Positions 22,066 to 36,100 of a stretch of DNA of 64,000 nucleotides are shown here, in pieces; the first letter of the stretch is position 1, and every line of letters starts with the position of its first letter. The stretch spans positions 38,866,532 to 38,930,531 of the forward strand of contig NC_087064.1 of the NCBI RefSeq assembly GCF_963678635.1. The letters are read 5' to 3'. Below the pieces are notes generated by a model that worked only from the letters and a program-made list of their open reading frames with translations, had not been told where the DNA came from and did no database searches. The position numbers were made by a program, and so were the translations under genes. The DNA is from Symsagittifera roscoffensis. Taxonomy: Eukaryota; Xenacoelomorpha; Acoela; Convolutidae.

Positions 22066-23354
22066 TGAATGTTTTGATCATACAGAATAAGAATTCACAG
22101 ATATAACTTTTCTCTAAAATTATAAGAAAACCTATGTGAAAACAATTTCAAAATCAATCAATTTATAACTTTACTTGTCGCTTTTTTTATAGTGTTTTCA
22201 CTTGTTTTGTTATTTATTTCTTGATCACTAAATCTTTAGTTCTTGTAATTACAAAGATTGTTCATAAATCTGGCAATACTTTTTGCTCGAGTTTTTTTAA
22301 CTTTCCAAACAAAATTTTAAAAAAAAATGTTTTTCTAGCTGAAATTTAACTTTTTTAAGAATACGAGCTACAACAATTTCTATTTTAATCTTATTTTGAA
22401 TTTTTTGTTGTATTTTTCAATTATTTTTTAGTAAAAACTCCAACAAAATGAAATATTTTTCTTTTACTTAACATCTAACTTGTTTTGATTTAACCAATCA
22501 AAATCCCAATTTATGAAAAAAAAACTATGAAAACAATCAATGAAATACAGAAAATTGTAGTTTTTTCAAATAAAAAAATCATTTTTGCATACATTATTCT
22601 TCAAATAGTTTAAAATGTTTGATGAAAACAGCAATAAAACAAAGTTTTAGTATTTTGTACAAAAGACTGGAGTTTCAACTAAAATTTTTTTATTCCGCGC
22701 TGTTCAGATAGTTTTTAGAGAATTTGTTTGCGAAATGAGAGATAAAGTTCAAAAATGACAGTAGGCTAGAAATTTCATTTGTCATTGTGGTTTTTCGAGT
22801 TTCAATTTAATGGATCTAGTTTGACAGAACGTTGCCTTGGCCAAAAACAAATAATTTAACTTTTATCTTCTTCGACTTTTTTTTGGTTTTTAGTGTGTGG
22901 TTTTTTCCTCATAGCGTTGTATATAATCTTCTACTTAGTTACAAGTGATTTTTATCGATATATCAAAATTCATCGTTTTCTAATCAGCCTAGTTCTCTTT
23001 TATAAATTTGATTAATTCTTTGATTGTGTGACTAAAAAATTTTGTGGGAAAATTCGTTTTTTTTAAGGTTGATGGTCCGATACATAAGGGTCTCTTCAGT
23101 CGTTTCTGCATAAATCCTACTAAAAAAGCATGTCAAAATGACTTAGTTTCAGTATCTGGGGTAGTTTTGTTATTATTGATTTTTTCAATTCCAAAATTTT
23201 TCAGTGTATTCTTCAAAGTTGCTTCAAATTCTTGCTTCAAAATAGGAGAAAAATCTCGACTCGGGTAGGAACGAAAACAACAGATAGTCTAGCGCTCCTG
23301 GTAGAAATTATTAGGACTCGTCTTTTTTAAGTGGCCATGTAAATATCACCCAGA

Positions 23355-25452
23355 ATCAATAAAACGCAATTTGTTGAAGAGTTTGAATGCGAGTCCATCC
23401 TAGATGATAAAAGCTTTTCGAATCATAACCGCGTTCTGTTGAGTCTAAATTTGACAACAGGTATGGGGAAAGGAGTAAGAAAACTCAGAAACCTAACATT
23501 TCTGAAAGACAAAGTCAAAGTTGCCTGATTTCTTCAGATTTTGAAGGAAAAGTTGGAGAGCTCGAATTTAACTATCTCCGATGATATTAATTGTGCGTAT
23601 GAGAAATTTGAAAAATGCCTGAACTCATCTTTGTACGAGTTTGCGCCTGTTCAGCATTTGAATTGTTTTCGTTGGACAAATGCTGACTAGTTTACTAAAG
23701 GAGTTAAAAACGCTATTTGCAAAAGAAACTAATTTGATAAAGCATGAAAAATTGCCCAACAAAAACATTTAAAAAAACAAAGTTCATCGAATAGCGAACT
23801 AAAGTTAAAGCGTTATTAGACAAGCGAGGAGAAATTAATATCATACAAATTTTGGTAATTTTCTCGGAGACTAAAGGCATTTATTTAAGTTTTTAATTAA
23901 AACTTACTTCGAAGACTACAAAAGCAACAGGTGTCACATGTTTATGTGTAATCTGTTTGGAAGTAAATGAGTCTTCCGCGATAGAAAACGCGTTCAATGA
24001 TTTCTTCACCTAAATAGGATCAAATATGGCCAACGAACTTACTCTGACCGAACCATTTAATAAAGTTGCAAGTGCTTTACAATCAATATATCTTTTCTCC
24101 TGCATATATCTGACAAACTTAGTCAATATTTCTTCCGCATCTGGAATTTTTCCTCTCATTTTAAATTTACAAAAATGCTACCACTTAGTAAAACACATAG
24201 TAAACTGGATGTTAAAAATTACCGCCCAATTCCTCTGGTTTTAATATCAGCAAAATCTTTGAGATAATTATGCATATACCAACTTAAAATTATTTGGAAA
24301 AAGTACATCTGCTTTATTTGTAGTTTGGGTTACTGGGTAGGTGGGTTCCGGGAGTAGTTTGGGTTTCGGGAAAAATAAGCAATGTTTGACGCGTTAGCGG
24401 AACTAACATAAAAATTAAGAATAAAAGTCTGACAAATCATTACGATGTAGTTTTTAGTAGACCTTAAAAAGCCTCTGGTAAGCTTGATCATTATTTTCTG
24501 CTGGTTAAGTTAGAGCTCTAAGGAATCTGTGGCTTATGACCTAAACGGTTTAGCAGCTATCTTACCAAAAAACATGAGTGCTTGGAAATTAGTAAAACAG
24601 AGTTTGATTAGTTACTCGTAAACCTGGGAGTTCCGCAATATGTATTAGGTCTTCTTCTTTTTCATCACATACATAAATGATATGCCCAGTGTACCGAAAA
24701 CGCACGATACTCTTTTTTTTGCGGACATTACTAAAATAATTGTTTGCGGCTCGAGCCAGTGCGATTTCCAGGCAGATCTGTTAATTCTTAATATGTGGTT
24801 AGATTCTAATAAGTTAAGTTAAAAAACAGATAAACTACTTTAATTAAATTCAACAATAATTCTGAGGCTTCCAATCTTCACGTTAAAAAAATCATATTGT
24901 TTATTTTATAAGATAGGATAGCGTGCAAACACTTAGGGATATTTTTGGCCAATAAATTGACGTTTACGCTACATGTTTTGAAAATTAAATCGAAACTAGG
25001 ACAATGAGATATTTTGAACCCAAGAACTACAATTCAAATGTGAAACCAAATTTCGGTATGGTTTGCTTGCTTATGAATGCACAAATCTTAACTGTTCCTT
25101 CGCAAGTCTTAACTTCATTCTGTTTTTGCAGAAACAATGTTCCAATTGATATATTTTAAGCGTAAATTTGACAGTATTTCAAATGAATTTCAGTATAACA
25201 GGAATTTATCGATTCGCGAATTCTCCGTTTTTGGTTTGCTTAAGTTTTGACAGGAAATATTCATTCCTCACAACTAAAAAACCTTTTTGTTCCAAGAAAG
25301 TCAAGTCTGCATCGCTGCAAGATCGTGGGTCAAAGCTTCTCAACATCTTGGTTGAAAATAGATTATTGGCGGAGAAGTTAAGGAATATGTGCAAAAATCA
25401 ATTTTTTTGTGCCCAAACTTTATGTACGTTAGAATCATTCATTCTTCATTAG
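23355..25452 (+). pseudogene. LINE reverse transcriptase relic, copy L1
   Basis: Non-LTR retrotransposon ORF2, endonuclease end to beyond the RT catalytic motif; it would reverse-transcribe its own RNA at a nicked target. In order: SNHN at 23418-23429 (endonuclease SDH signature with Asp lost), the linker, FNDFF near 23994 and MANELTLTEPFNK from 24026, KNYRPIPL around 24214-24238 (RT block 1), FFITYINDMP near 24656-24688, and FFADITKII at about 24711-24740. The catalytic pair of the YxDD-type box has become Asp-Ile. An open 94-codon frame at 25168-25452 is the C-terminal remainder. Many stops and frameshifts. The architecture fits the CR1/L2/Jockey broad group; I cannot place it more closely. 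Confidence 0.75.
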
Positions 25453-26179
25453 ACCTGTTTGAAATGAGAAAAATGAACAAAAATCTTAAATTCATTTTAA
25501 ATACTAATCACACTGAACCAAGACGATATCATTTAATTACTTACGCCACATTTTGGATTGCTGTAAACGTCGCATAATTTTCACATGAAGTCACAAGGTT
25601 CAACTGATATTTTGAAAATGCGAAATAGACGAGAAAATTGGGTCTCATGCACTAAAAGGCCCAACGTCAGTAATTCTACATCTTGAAATAAAATTTTTGT
25701 TGTTGGAACTGATTGGCTAATTAGAGAATCAAATTCAGTTAGCAAGGTCGGATATTTTAATTAATTCAAAGTTTCAAGCAGGTAAAAATTTTTAGCCGAA
25801 ACGATCAAAATATATTGCTTTTATTATGTTGAAGCCATTTTAATGAACTGGTGGGTAAATCTCAAAAACAAAATTCAGTTGCAACTACCAAAAAAAGTCT
25901 ACCGCGTTAGCACTAAAAAAATACAATTGGTTAACGGTTTCCAAGCCAAAAATTTTCAGCCTGGTTTAAGTTCACCCAGTTTAAGCTCTAGTCTTTGTAT
26001 AGTGTCATGCCATCCATGGCAAGCTCGCAACCTGTTGGCGCAACTGCAGCGATCCTAATTCTGCTGTTTGATCACCAGTTTTAATAATTCAGTGCTTCAC
26101 AATTCGTGTAATCAAACATCGAGTTGAATTATTTTGGTACAAGTGGTATCGCTTCTTCATTTTGATGAAAATGAATTTT

Positions 26180-26487
26180 GGTACATATGGGTCTTCAACA
26201 CTGAGTAGTAGATGTTGGGGCTGATCAGGGGGGGGGGGTCCAGGGTGACCAGCATGATTTAAGACACCGAACAGAGCTTCCGGTCACCCCGCTATGTAAT
26301 AACATTGGGTATAGAGTCAACCTTGTATTAGAATAGTGAATAGGTAAGGTTTCATGGTTTGTGTAATGGTTAGAGAATGGTAAGTAAGATGATGATTTTT
26401 TCGGTTTTCTCTAGTTCATTGGAAAGAATCTAGGCGCGTGTTATCTAATTCGTAAAAATCTTTGGTTAATTACCTGTTGATTATGGA
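26180..26487 (+). repeat. Poly-G element, copy in L1
   Basis: TTGGGGCTGATCA, 11 G (26228-26238), then TCCAGGGTGACCAGCATG, followed by GTATAGAGTCAAC, AAGGTTTCATGGTTTG and TTATCTAATTCG. The same series occurs at 36570-36960 and, inverted and diverged, at 61850-62240. Confidence 0.75.
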
Positions 26488-26489
26488 AT

Positions 26490-26856
26490 GCGCCTTCAAT
26501 GCGCCTTCTCTTATGCGTATGACGAGCAGTTTATCAACTTACGCGGCTTCAAAACGTCAACTGCTTGTTCAAAGAAAATTAAAAATTGGCATGACTTGGA
26601 AATGATTTTGTTAACAACGCCCACGATCCATTTCTTTGAATGGTTGGAAATTCACCAATTTTCAAACAGTCAAGGTTTTTTTGTTGGCAAATGTTTGGCT
26701 GTTTAAGCCATAATAAAATGCACTGATTATGAGTATCTTGACTGACTTAAAATGCTTCAAGTTCCTTAAAAATGTTTTAAGTTTTATTCTTTTTCTTTCT
26801 TCTTCCTTCGTTGTATTTCCCTTGACCTTATGTGAGCTAAGTTCAATTTTTTTATT
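26490..26856 (+). repeat. Partial 1.1-kb monomer at block junction
   Basis: Matches about 19175-19550 almost exactly, with a 15-bp deletion near 26686. It joins the end of L1 to S2 and marks the junction of a ~7.3-kb tandem block duplication (about 19175-26487). Confidence 0.8.
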
Positions 26857-28678
26857 CCGCGCTGTTCAGATAGTTTTTAGAGAATTTGTTTGCGAAAAGA
26901 GAGATAAAGTTCAAAAATGACAGAGATTTTTTGTATTTCGTTTTTTTTTAATTAGGCTAGAAATTTCATTTGTCATTGTGGTTTTTCGAGTTTCAATTTA
27001 ATGGATCTAGTTTGACAGAACGTTGCCTTGGCCAAAAACAAATAGTTTAACTTTTATCTTCTTCGACTTTTTTTTGGTTTTTAGTGTGTGGTTTTTTCAT
27101 CAAAGCGTTGTATATAATCTTCTATTTAGTTACAAGTAATTTTTATCGATATATCAAAATTCATCGTTTTCTAATCAGCCTAGTTCTCTTTTAAAAATTT
27201 GATTAATTCTTTGATTGTGTGACTAAAAAATTTTGTGGGAAAATTCGTTTTTTTAAGGTTGATGGTCCGATACATAAGGGTCTCTTCAGTCGTTTCTGCA
27301 TAAATCCTACTAAAAAAAGCATGTCAAAATGACTTAGTTTCAGTATCTGGGGTAGTTTTGTTATTATTGATTTTCTCAATTCCAAAATTTTTCAGTGTAT
27401 TCTTCAAAGTTGCTTCAAGTTCTTGATTCAAAATAGGTGAAAAATCTCGACTCGGGTAGGAACGAAAACAACAGATAGTCTAGCGCTCCTGGTAGAAATT
27501 ATTAGGACTCGTCTTTTTTAAATGGCCATGTAAATACCACCCAGAATCAATAAAACGCAATTTGTTGAAGAGTTTGAATGCGAGTCCATCCTAGATGATA
27601 AAAGCTTTTCGAATCATAACCGCGTTCTGTTGAGTCTACATTTGACAACAGGTATGGGGAAAGGAGTAAGAAAACTCAGAAACCTAACATTTCTGAAAGA
27701 CAAAGTCAAAGTTGCCTGATTTCTTCAGATTTTGAAGGAAAAGATGGAGAGCTCGAATTTAACTATCTCCGATGATTTTAGTTGTGCGTATGAGAAATTT
27801 GAAAAATGCCTGAACTCATCTTTGTACGATTTTGCGCCTGTTCAGCATTTGATTTGTTTTCGTCGGACAAATGCTGACTAGTTTACTAAAGGAGTTAAAA
27901 ACGCTATTTGCAAAAGAAAAAAATTTGATGAAGCATGAAAAATTGCCCAACAAAAACATTTAAAAAAACAAAGTTCATCGAATAGCGAACTAAAGTTAAA
28001 GCGTTATTAGACAAGCGAGGAGAAAATAATATCATACAAATTTTGGTAATTTTCTCGGAGACTAAAGGCATTTATTTAAGTTTTTAATTGAAATTTACTT
28101 CGAAGACTACAAAAGCAACAGGTGTCACAGGTTTGTGTTTAATCTGTTTGGAAGTAAATGAGTCTTCCGCGATAGAAGACAAAAAGGTTCAAAAACCTTC
28201 AATAATCTGCCCAAAAACTCGATACTCTATGAATGCTTTACAACAGGCGATGTTTATAAAAATCATGTACTTTTTAATGAAAAAATTTTTGGCAAATATG
28301 TTTCGACTCATTGTTCTATAGTAAATGCTTTTACTGCAAATTTAACAAAACCTAATCCCTACAAACGAGCCACCATTGCAGTTTTTTCTATAGATTAATG
28401 ATTTTTGCCTCGATTTCCATTGAGAGTTTCTTGGTAATTTGGAGTCGTTTGTTGCTGGTCTTATCATCAATCAGAACCTTTGAACAAAAACAACTTTATC
28501 AAAATTGTCTAGACTTCTTGATTTTTTGCAGACTCAGTAAAAAAATTTTATGGTAGTTTGTCCTATGTTTCTTTTTTGGATTTTTTTTAAATTCAATTTT
28601 TTATGGAGTGTTTTCGGAGACTGTTGAGTTTGCTTTTTATCACCTTTTTATCATATAAAAAAAGGTTTTGAAAAAAAA

Positions 28679-28749
28679 ATGCTTCTTGGTGTGAATACTC
28701 AGTTCATTGCTGCTTTTTGTATGAAAATTACACTTCGAACACTTTAAAA
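28679..28749 (-). pseudogene. C2H2 zinc finger remnant in S2
   Basis: Same finger as in S1 with all four metal ligands kept. Confidence 0.6.
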
Positions 28750-29024
28750 GTCCACAGGTTTTAAAACATCTTGACGCAATTTTATGTGTATAGTCTCTAC
28801 CACAACTCAAAACATGTAATTTTTTCGTTTCTATTCATCTCAATAAAAACAAAAAGAACATGCGAAGAATTGGGAAATTTTGAAAACCCGAACAACTTAG
28901 TAGGATGATTGAAGGAACCCAAAAAATGAATAGAAGTGAAGAAAAGCGGTAAAATTTATGACCACTTGTTTTAAAGTGTAGGAAAAATAGAATGGATTTC
29001 ATTCTATTTGGTGCAGCTGGAATA

Positions 29025-29370
29025 TAAATCAACCAATCTGAATGCAACTATAAAATTTTCAAAAATTTTGATATCATCAAATCAGAATCAGTTTTACTTA
29101 TCAGGGAACTATCAATAGTTTTAATAGCAGTCAATCAGAATCAAACGTTACCAACATGAAATTTTCAACAGCTTTGATATCAACCAATCATAATCAAGCT
29201 TAAATAATTCTGGATCTTTCAACAGTTTTGATATCAAGCAATCCGTTCCGAGCATTAACTATAATGGAATTGTTATGCGTTTTAATAAAAATCAGTTAAA
29301 TTTGATTTTCACTTATTCTGGAATTTTAAACCATTTTGATATCAACCAATCAGAACAGAGCAATCCATCT
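29025..29370 (-). promoter_or_regulatory. CCAAT-word array in S2
   Basis: Copy of the S1 array with the same spacing. Confidence 0.45.
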
Positions 29371-30004
29371 TCTGAATGTTTTGATCATACAGAATAAGAA
29401 TTCACAGATATAACTTTTCTCTAAAATTATAAGAAAACCTATGTGAAAACAATTTCAAAATCAATCAATTTATAACTTTACTTGTCGCTTTTTTTTATAG
29501 TGTTTTCACTTGTTTTGTTATTTATTTCTTGATCACTAAATCTTTAGTTCTTGTAATTACAAAGATTGTTCATAAATCTGGCAATACTTTTTGCTCGAGT
29601 TTTTTTAACTTTCCAAACAAAATTTTTAAAAAAAATGTTTTTCTAGCTGAAATTTAACTTTTTTAAGAATACGAGCTACAACAATTTCTATTTTAATCCT
29701 ATTTTGAATTTTTTGTTGTATTTTTCAATTATTTTTTAGTAAAAACTCCAACAAAATGAAATATTTTTCTTTTACTTAACATCTAACTTGTTTTGATTTA
29801 ACCAATCAAAATCCCAATTTATGAAAAAAAAAACTATGAAAACAATCAATGAATTACAAAAAATTGTAGTTTTTTCAAATAAAAAAATCATTTTTGCATA
29901 CATTATTCTTCAAATAGTTTAAAATGTTTAATGAAAACAGCAATAAAACAAAGTTTTAGTATTTTGTACAAAAGACTGGAGTTTCAACTAAAATTTTTTT
30001 ATTC

Positions 30005-33000
30005 CATGCTGTTCAGATAGTTTTTAGAGAATTTAATTGCGAAATGAGAGATAAAGTTCAAAAATGACAGTAGGCTAGAAATTTCATTTGTCATTGTGGT
30101 TTTTCGAGTTTCAATTTAATGGATCTAGTTTGACAGAACGTTGCCTTGGCCAAAAACAAATAGTTTAACTTTTATCTTCTTCGACTTTTTTTTTGGTTTT
30201 TAGTGTGTGGTTTTTTCCTCATAGCGTTGTATATAATCTTCTAGTTAGTTACAAGTGATTTTTATCGATATATCAAAATTCATCGTTTTCTAATCAGCCT
30301 AGTTCTCTTTTAAAAATTTGATTAATTCTTTGATTGTGTGACTAAAAAATTTTGTGGGAAAATTCGTTTTTTTAAGGTTGATGGTCCGATACATAAGGGT
30401 CTCTTCAGTCGTTTCTGCATAAATCCTACTAAAAACAGCATGTCAAAATGACTTAGTTTCAGTATCTGGGGTAGTTTTGTTATTATTGATTTTCTCAATT
30501 CCAAAATTTTTCAGTGTATTCTTCAAAGTTGCTTCAAGTTCTTGATTCAAAATAGGTGAAAAATCTCGACTCGGGTAGGAACGAAAACAACAGATAGTCT
30601 AGCGCTCCTGGTAGAAATTATTAGGACTCGTCTTTTTTAAATGGCCATGTAAATACCACCCAGAATCAATAAAACGCAATTTGTTGAAGAGTTTGAATGC
30701 GAGTCCATCCTAGATGATAAAAGCTTTTCGAATCATAACCGCGTTCTGTTGAGTCTACATTTGACAACAGGTATGGGGAAAGGAGTAAGAAAACTCAGAA
30801 ACCTAACATTTCTGAAAGACAAAGTCAAAGTTGCCTGATTTCTTCAGATTTTGAAGGAAAAGATGGAGAGCTCGAATTTAACTATCTCCGATGATATTAA
30901 TTGTGCGTATGAGAAATTTGAAAAATGCCTGAACTCATCTTTGTACGATTTTGCGCCTGTTCAGCATTTGATTTGTTTTCGTCGGACAAATGCTGACTAG
31001 TTTACTAAAGGAGTTAAAAACGCTATTTGCAAAAGAAACAAATTTGATGAAGCATGAAAAATTGCCCAACAAAAACATTTAAAAAAACAAAGTTCATCGA
31101 ATAGCGAACTAAAGTTAAAGCGTTATTAGACAAGCGAGGAGAAAATAATATCATACAAATTTTGGTAATTTTCTCGGAGACTAAAGGCATTTATTTAAGT
31201 TTTTAATTGAAATTTACTTCGAAGACTACAAAAGCAACAGGTGTCACAGGTTTGTGTTTAATCTGTTTGGAAGTAAATGAGTCTTCCGCGATAGAAGACA
31301 AAAAGGTTCAAAAACCTTCAATAATCTGCCCAAAAACTCGATACTCTATGAATGCTTTACAACAGGCGATGTTTATAAAAATCATGTACTTTTTAATGAA
31401 AAAATTTTTGGCAAATATGTTTCGACTCATTGTTCTATAGTAAATGCTTTTACTGCAAATTTAACAAAACCTAATCCCTACAAACGAGCCACCATTGCAG
31501 TTTTTTCTATAGATTAATGATTTTTGCCTCGATTTCCATTGAGAGTTTCTTGGTAATTTGGAGTCGTTTGTTGCTGGTCTTATCATCAATCAGAACCTTT
31601 GAACAAAAACAACTTTATCAAAATTGTCTAGACTTCTTGATTTTTTGCAGACTCAGTAAAAAAATTTTATGGTAGTTTGTCCTATGTTTCTTTTTTGGAT
31701 TTTTTTTAAATTCAATTTTTTATGGAGTGTTTTCGGAGACTGTTGAGTTTGCTTTTTATCACCTTTTTATCATATAAAAAAATGTTTTTAAAAAAAATGC
31801 TTCTTGGTGTGAATACTCAGTTCATTGCTGCTTTTTGTATGAAAATTACACTTCGAACACTTTAAAAGTCCACAGGTTTTAAAACATCTTGACGCAATTT
31901 TATGTGTATAGTCTCTACCACAACTCAAAACATGTAATTTTTTCGTTTCTATTCATCTCAATAAAAACAAAAAGAACATGCGAAGAATTGGGAAATTTTG
32001 AAAACCCGAACAACTTAGTAGGATGATTGAAGGAACCCAAAAAATGAATAGAAGTGAAGAAAAGCGGTAAAATTTATGACCACTTGTTTTAAAGTGTAGG
32101 AAAAATAGAATGGATTTCATTCTATTTGGTGCAGCTGGAATATAAATCAACCAATCTGAATGCAACTATAAAATTTTCAAAAATTTTGATATCATCAAAT
32201 CAGAATCAGTTTTACTTATCAGGGAACTATCAATAGTTTTAATAGCAGTCAATCAGAATCAAACGTTACCAACATGAAATTTTTAACAGCTTTGATATCA
32301 ACCAATCATAATCAAGCTTAAATTATTCTGGATCTTTCAACAGTTTTGATATCAAGCAATCCGTTCCGAGCATTAACTATAATGGAATTGTTATGCGTTT
32401 TAATAAAAATCAGTTAAATTTGATTTTCACTTATACTGGAATTTTAAACCATTTTGATATCAACCAATCAGAACAGAGCAATCCATCTTCTGAATGTTTT
32501 GATCTTACAGAATAAGAATTCACAGATATAACTTTTCTCTAAAATTATAAGAAAACCTATGTGAAAACAATTTCAAAATCAATCAATTTATAACTTTACT
32601 TGTCGCTTTTTTTATAGTGTTTTCACTTGTTTTGTTATTTATTTCTTGATCACTAAATCTTTAGTTCTTGTAATTACAAAGATTGTTCATAAATCTGGCA
32701 ATACTTTTTGCTCGAGTTTTTTTAACTTTCCAAACAAAATTTTTTAAAAAAATGTTTTCTAGCTGAAATTTAACTTTTTTAAGAATACGAGCTACAACAA
32801 TTTCTATTTTAATCCTATTTTGAATTTTTTGTTGTATTTTTCAATTATTTTTTAGTAAAAACTCCAACAAAATGAAATATTTTTCTTTTACTTAACATCT
32901 AACTTGTTTTGATTTAACCAATCAAAATCCCAATTTATGAAAAAAAAAACTATGAAAACAATCAATGAATTACAGAAAATTGTAGTTTTTTCAAATAAAA

Positions 33001-33120
33001 AAATCATTTTTGCATACATTATTCTTCAAATAGTTTAAAATGTTTAATGAAAACAGCAATAAAACAAAGTTTTAGTATTTTGTACAAAAGACTGGAGTTT
33101 CAACTAAAATTTTTTTATTC
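30005..33120 (+). repeat. S unit 3 (~3.12 kb)
   Basis: Head-to-tail with S2; LINE fragment about 30665-31300, zinc finger remnant 31797-31867 (minus), CCAAT array about 32145-32490. This extra S is what makes the second block longer than the first. Confidence 0.85.
31797..31867 (-). pseudogene. C2H2 zinc finger remnant in S3
   Basis: Same finger as in S1 and S2; ligands kept. Confidence 0.6.
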
Positions 33121-36100
33121 CGCGCTGTTCAGATAGTTTTTAGAGAATTTAATTGCGAAATGAGAGATAAAGTTCAAAAATGACAGTAGGCTAGAAATTT
33201 CATTTGTCCTTGTGGTTTTTCGAGTTTCAATTTAATGGATCTAGTTTGACAGAACTTTTATCTTCTTCGACTTTTTTTTTGGTTTTTAGTGTGTGGTTTT
33301 TTCCTCATAGCGTTGTATATAATCTTCTAGTTAGTTACAAGTGATTTTTATCGATATATCAAAATTCATCGTTTTCTAATCAGCCTAGTTCTCTTTTATA
33401 AATTTGATTAATTTTTTGATTGTGTGACTAAAAAATTTTGTGGGAAAATTCGTTTTTTTAAGGTTGATGGTCCGATACATAAGGGTCTCTTCAGTCGTTT
33501 CTGCATAAATCCTACTAAAAAAGCATGTCAAAATGACTTAGTTTTAGTATCTGGGGTAGTTTTGTTATTATTGATTTTTTCAATTCCAAAATTTTTCAGT
33601 GTATTCTTCAAAGTTGCTTCAAATTCTTGCTTCAAAATAGGTGAAAAATCTCGACTCGGGTAGGAACGAAAACAACAGATAGTCTAGCGCTCCTGGTAGA
33701 AGTTATTAGGACTCGTCTTTTTTAAGTGGCCATGTAAATATCACCCAGAATCAATAAAACGCAATTTGTTGAAGAGTTTGAATGCGAGTCCATCCTAGAT
33801 GATAAAAGCTTTTCGAATCATAACCGCGTTCTGTTGAGTCTAAATTTGACAACAGGTATGGGGAAAGGAGTAAGAAAACTCAGAAACCTAACATTTCTGA
33901 AAGACAAAGTCAAAGTTGCCTGATTTCTTCAGATTTTGAAGGAAAAGTTGGAGAGCTCGAATTTAACTATCTCCGATGATATTAATTGTGCGTATGAGAA
34001 ATTTGAAAAATGCCTGAACTCATCTTTGTACGAGTTTGCGCCTGTTCAGCATTTGAATTGCTTTCGTCGGACAATTGCTGACTAGTTTACTAAAGGAGTT
34101 AAAAACGCTATTTGCAAAAGAAACTAATTTGATAAAGCATGAAAAATTGCCCAACAAAAACATTTAAAAAAACAAAGTTCATCGAATAGCGAACTAAAGT
34201 TAAAGCGTTATTAGACAAGCGAGGAAAAATTAATATCATACAAATTTTGGTAATTTTCTCGGAGACTAAAGGCATTTATTTAAGTTTTTAATTAAAACTT
34301 ATTTCGAAGACTACAAAAGCAACAGGTGTCACATGTTTATGTGTAATCTGTTTGGAAGTAAATGAGTCTTCCGCGATAGACAACGCGTTCAATGATTTCT
34401 TCACCTAAATAGGATCAAATATGGCCAACGAACTTACTCTGACCGAACCATTTAATAAAGTTGCAAGTGCTTTACAATCAATATATCTTTTCTCCTGCAT
34501 ATATCTGACAAACTTAGTCAATATTTCTTCCGCATCTGGAATTTTTCCTCTCATTTTAAATTTACAAAAATGCTACCACTTAGTAAAACACATAGTAAAC
34601 TGGATGTTAAAAATTACCGCCCAATTCCTCTGGTTTTAATATCAGCAAAATCTTTGAGATAATTATGCATAAGCCAACTTAAAATTATTTGGAAAAAGTA
34701 CATCTGCTTTATTTGTAGTTTGGGTTACTGGGTAGGTGGGTTCCGGGAATAGTTTGGGTTTCGGGAAAAATAAGCAATGTTTGACGCGTTAGCGGAACTA
34801 ACATAAAAATTAAGAATAAAAGTCTGACAAATCATTACGATGTAGTTTTTAGTAGACCTTAAAAAGCCTCTGGTAAGCTTGCTCATTATTTTCTGCTGGT
34901 TAAGTTAGAGCTCTAAGGAATCCGTGGCTTATGACCTAAACGGTTTAGCAGCTATCTTACCAAAAAACATGAGTGCTTGGAAAATAGTAAAACAGAGTTT
35001 GATTAGTTACTCGTAAACCTGGGAGTTCCGCAATATGTATTAGGTCTTCTTCTTTTTCATCACATACATAAATGATATGCCCAGTGTACCGAAAACGCAC
35101 GATACTCTTTTTTTTGCGGACATTACTAAAATAATTGTTTGCGGCTCGAGCCAGTGCGATTTCCAGGCAGATCTGTTAATTCTTAATATGTGGTTAGATT
35201 CTAATAAGTTAAGTTAAAAAACAGATAAAACTACTTTAATTAAATTCAACAATAATTCTGAGGCTTCCAATCTTCACGTTAAAAAAATCATATTGTTTAT
35301 TTTATAAGATAGGATAGCGTGCAAACACTTAGGGATTTTTTTGGCCAATAAATTGACGTTTACGCTACATGTTTTGAAAATTAAATCGAAACTAGGACAA
35401 TGAGATATTTTGCACTCAAGAACTACAATTCAAATGTGAAACCAAATTTCGGTATGGTTTGCTTGCTTATGAATGCACAAATCTTAACTGTTCCTTCGCA
35501 AGTCTTAACTTCATTCTGTTTTTGCAGAAACAATGTTCCAATTGATATATTTTAAGCGTAAATTTGACAGTATTTCAAATGAATTTCAGTATAACAGGAA
35601 TTTATCGATTCGCGAATTCTCCGTTTTTGGTTTGCTTAAGTTTTGACAGGAAATATTCATTCCTCACAACTAAAAAACCTTTTTGTTCCAAGAAAGTCAA
35701 GTCTGCATCGCTGCAAGATCGTGGGTCAAAGCTTCTCAACATCTTGGTTGAAAATAGATTATTGGCGGAGAAGTTAAGGAATATGTGCAAAAATCAATTT
35801 TTTTGTGCCCAAACTTTATGTACGTTAGAATCATTCATTCTTCATTAGACCTGTTTGAAATGAGAAAAATGAACAAAAATCTTAAATTCATTTTAAATAC
35901 TAATCACACTGAACCAAGACGATATCATTTAATTACTTACGCCACATTTTGGATTGCTGTAAACGTCGCATAATTTTCATATGAAGTCACAAGGTTCAAC
36001 TGATATTTTGAAAATGCGAAATAGACGAGAAAATTGGGTCTCATGCACTAAAAGGCCCAACGTCAGTAATTCTACATCTTGAAATAAAATTTTTGTTGTT

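Larger units (their letters stand above)
19551..22695 (+). repeat. S unit 1 (~3.14 kb)
   Basis: Composite tandem unit. Order: second half of a 1.1-kb monomer; the solo foldback terminus (about 20117-20150); a LINE fragment (about 20235-20875); a short decayed coding stretch (20880-21090); a minus-strand zinc finger remnant (21372-21442); the CCAAT-word array (about 21715-22065); then AT-rich DNA to the next TTATTCCGCGCTGTTC. Confidence 0.85.
22696..26487 (+). repeat. L unit 1 (~3.8 kb)
   Basis: Shares its first ~1.29 kb with S units and then continues as LINE reverse transcriptase instead of switching. Nearly identical to L2 at 33121-36886. Ends with the poly-G element tail (about 26180-26487). 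Confidence 0.85.
26857..30004 (+). repeat. S unit 2 (~3.15 kb)
   Basis: Same internal order as S1: LINE fragment about 27545-28180, zinc finger remnant (minus) 28679-28749, CCAAT array about 29025-29370. By eye about 98% identical to S1 and S3. Confidence 0.85.

Noticed and set aside
25206-25394. Minus-strand open frame opposite the LINE C-terminus
   Set aside because: Shadow of the LINE frame at 25168-25452.
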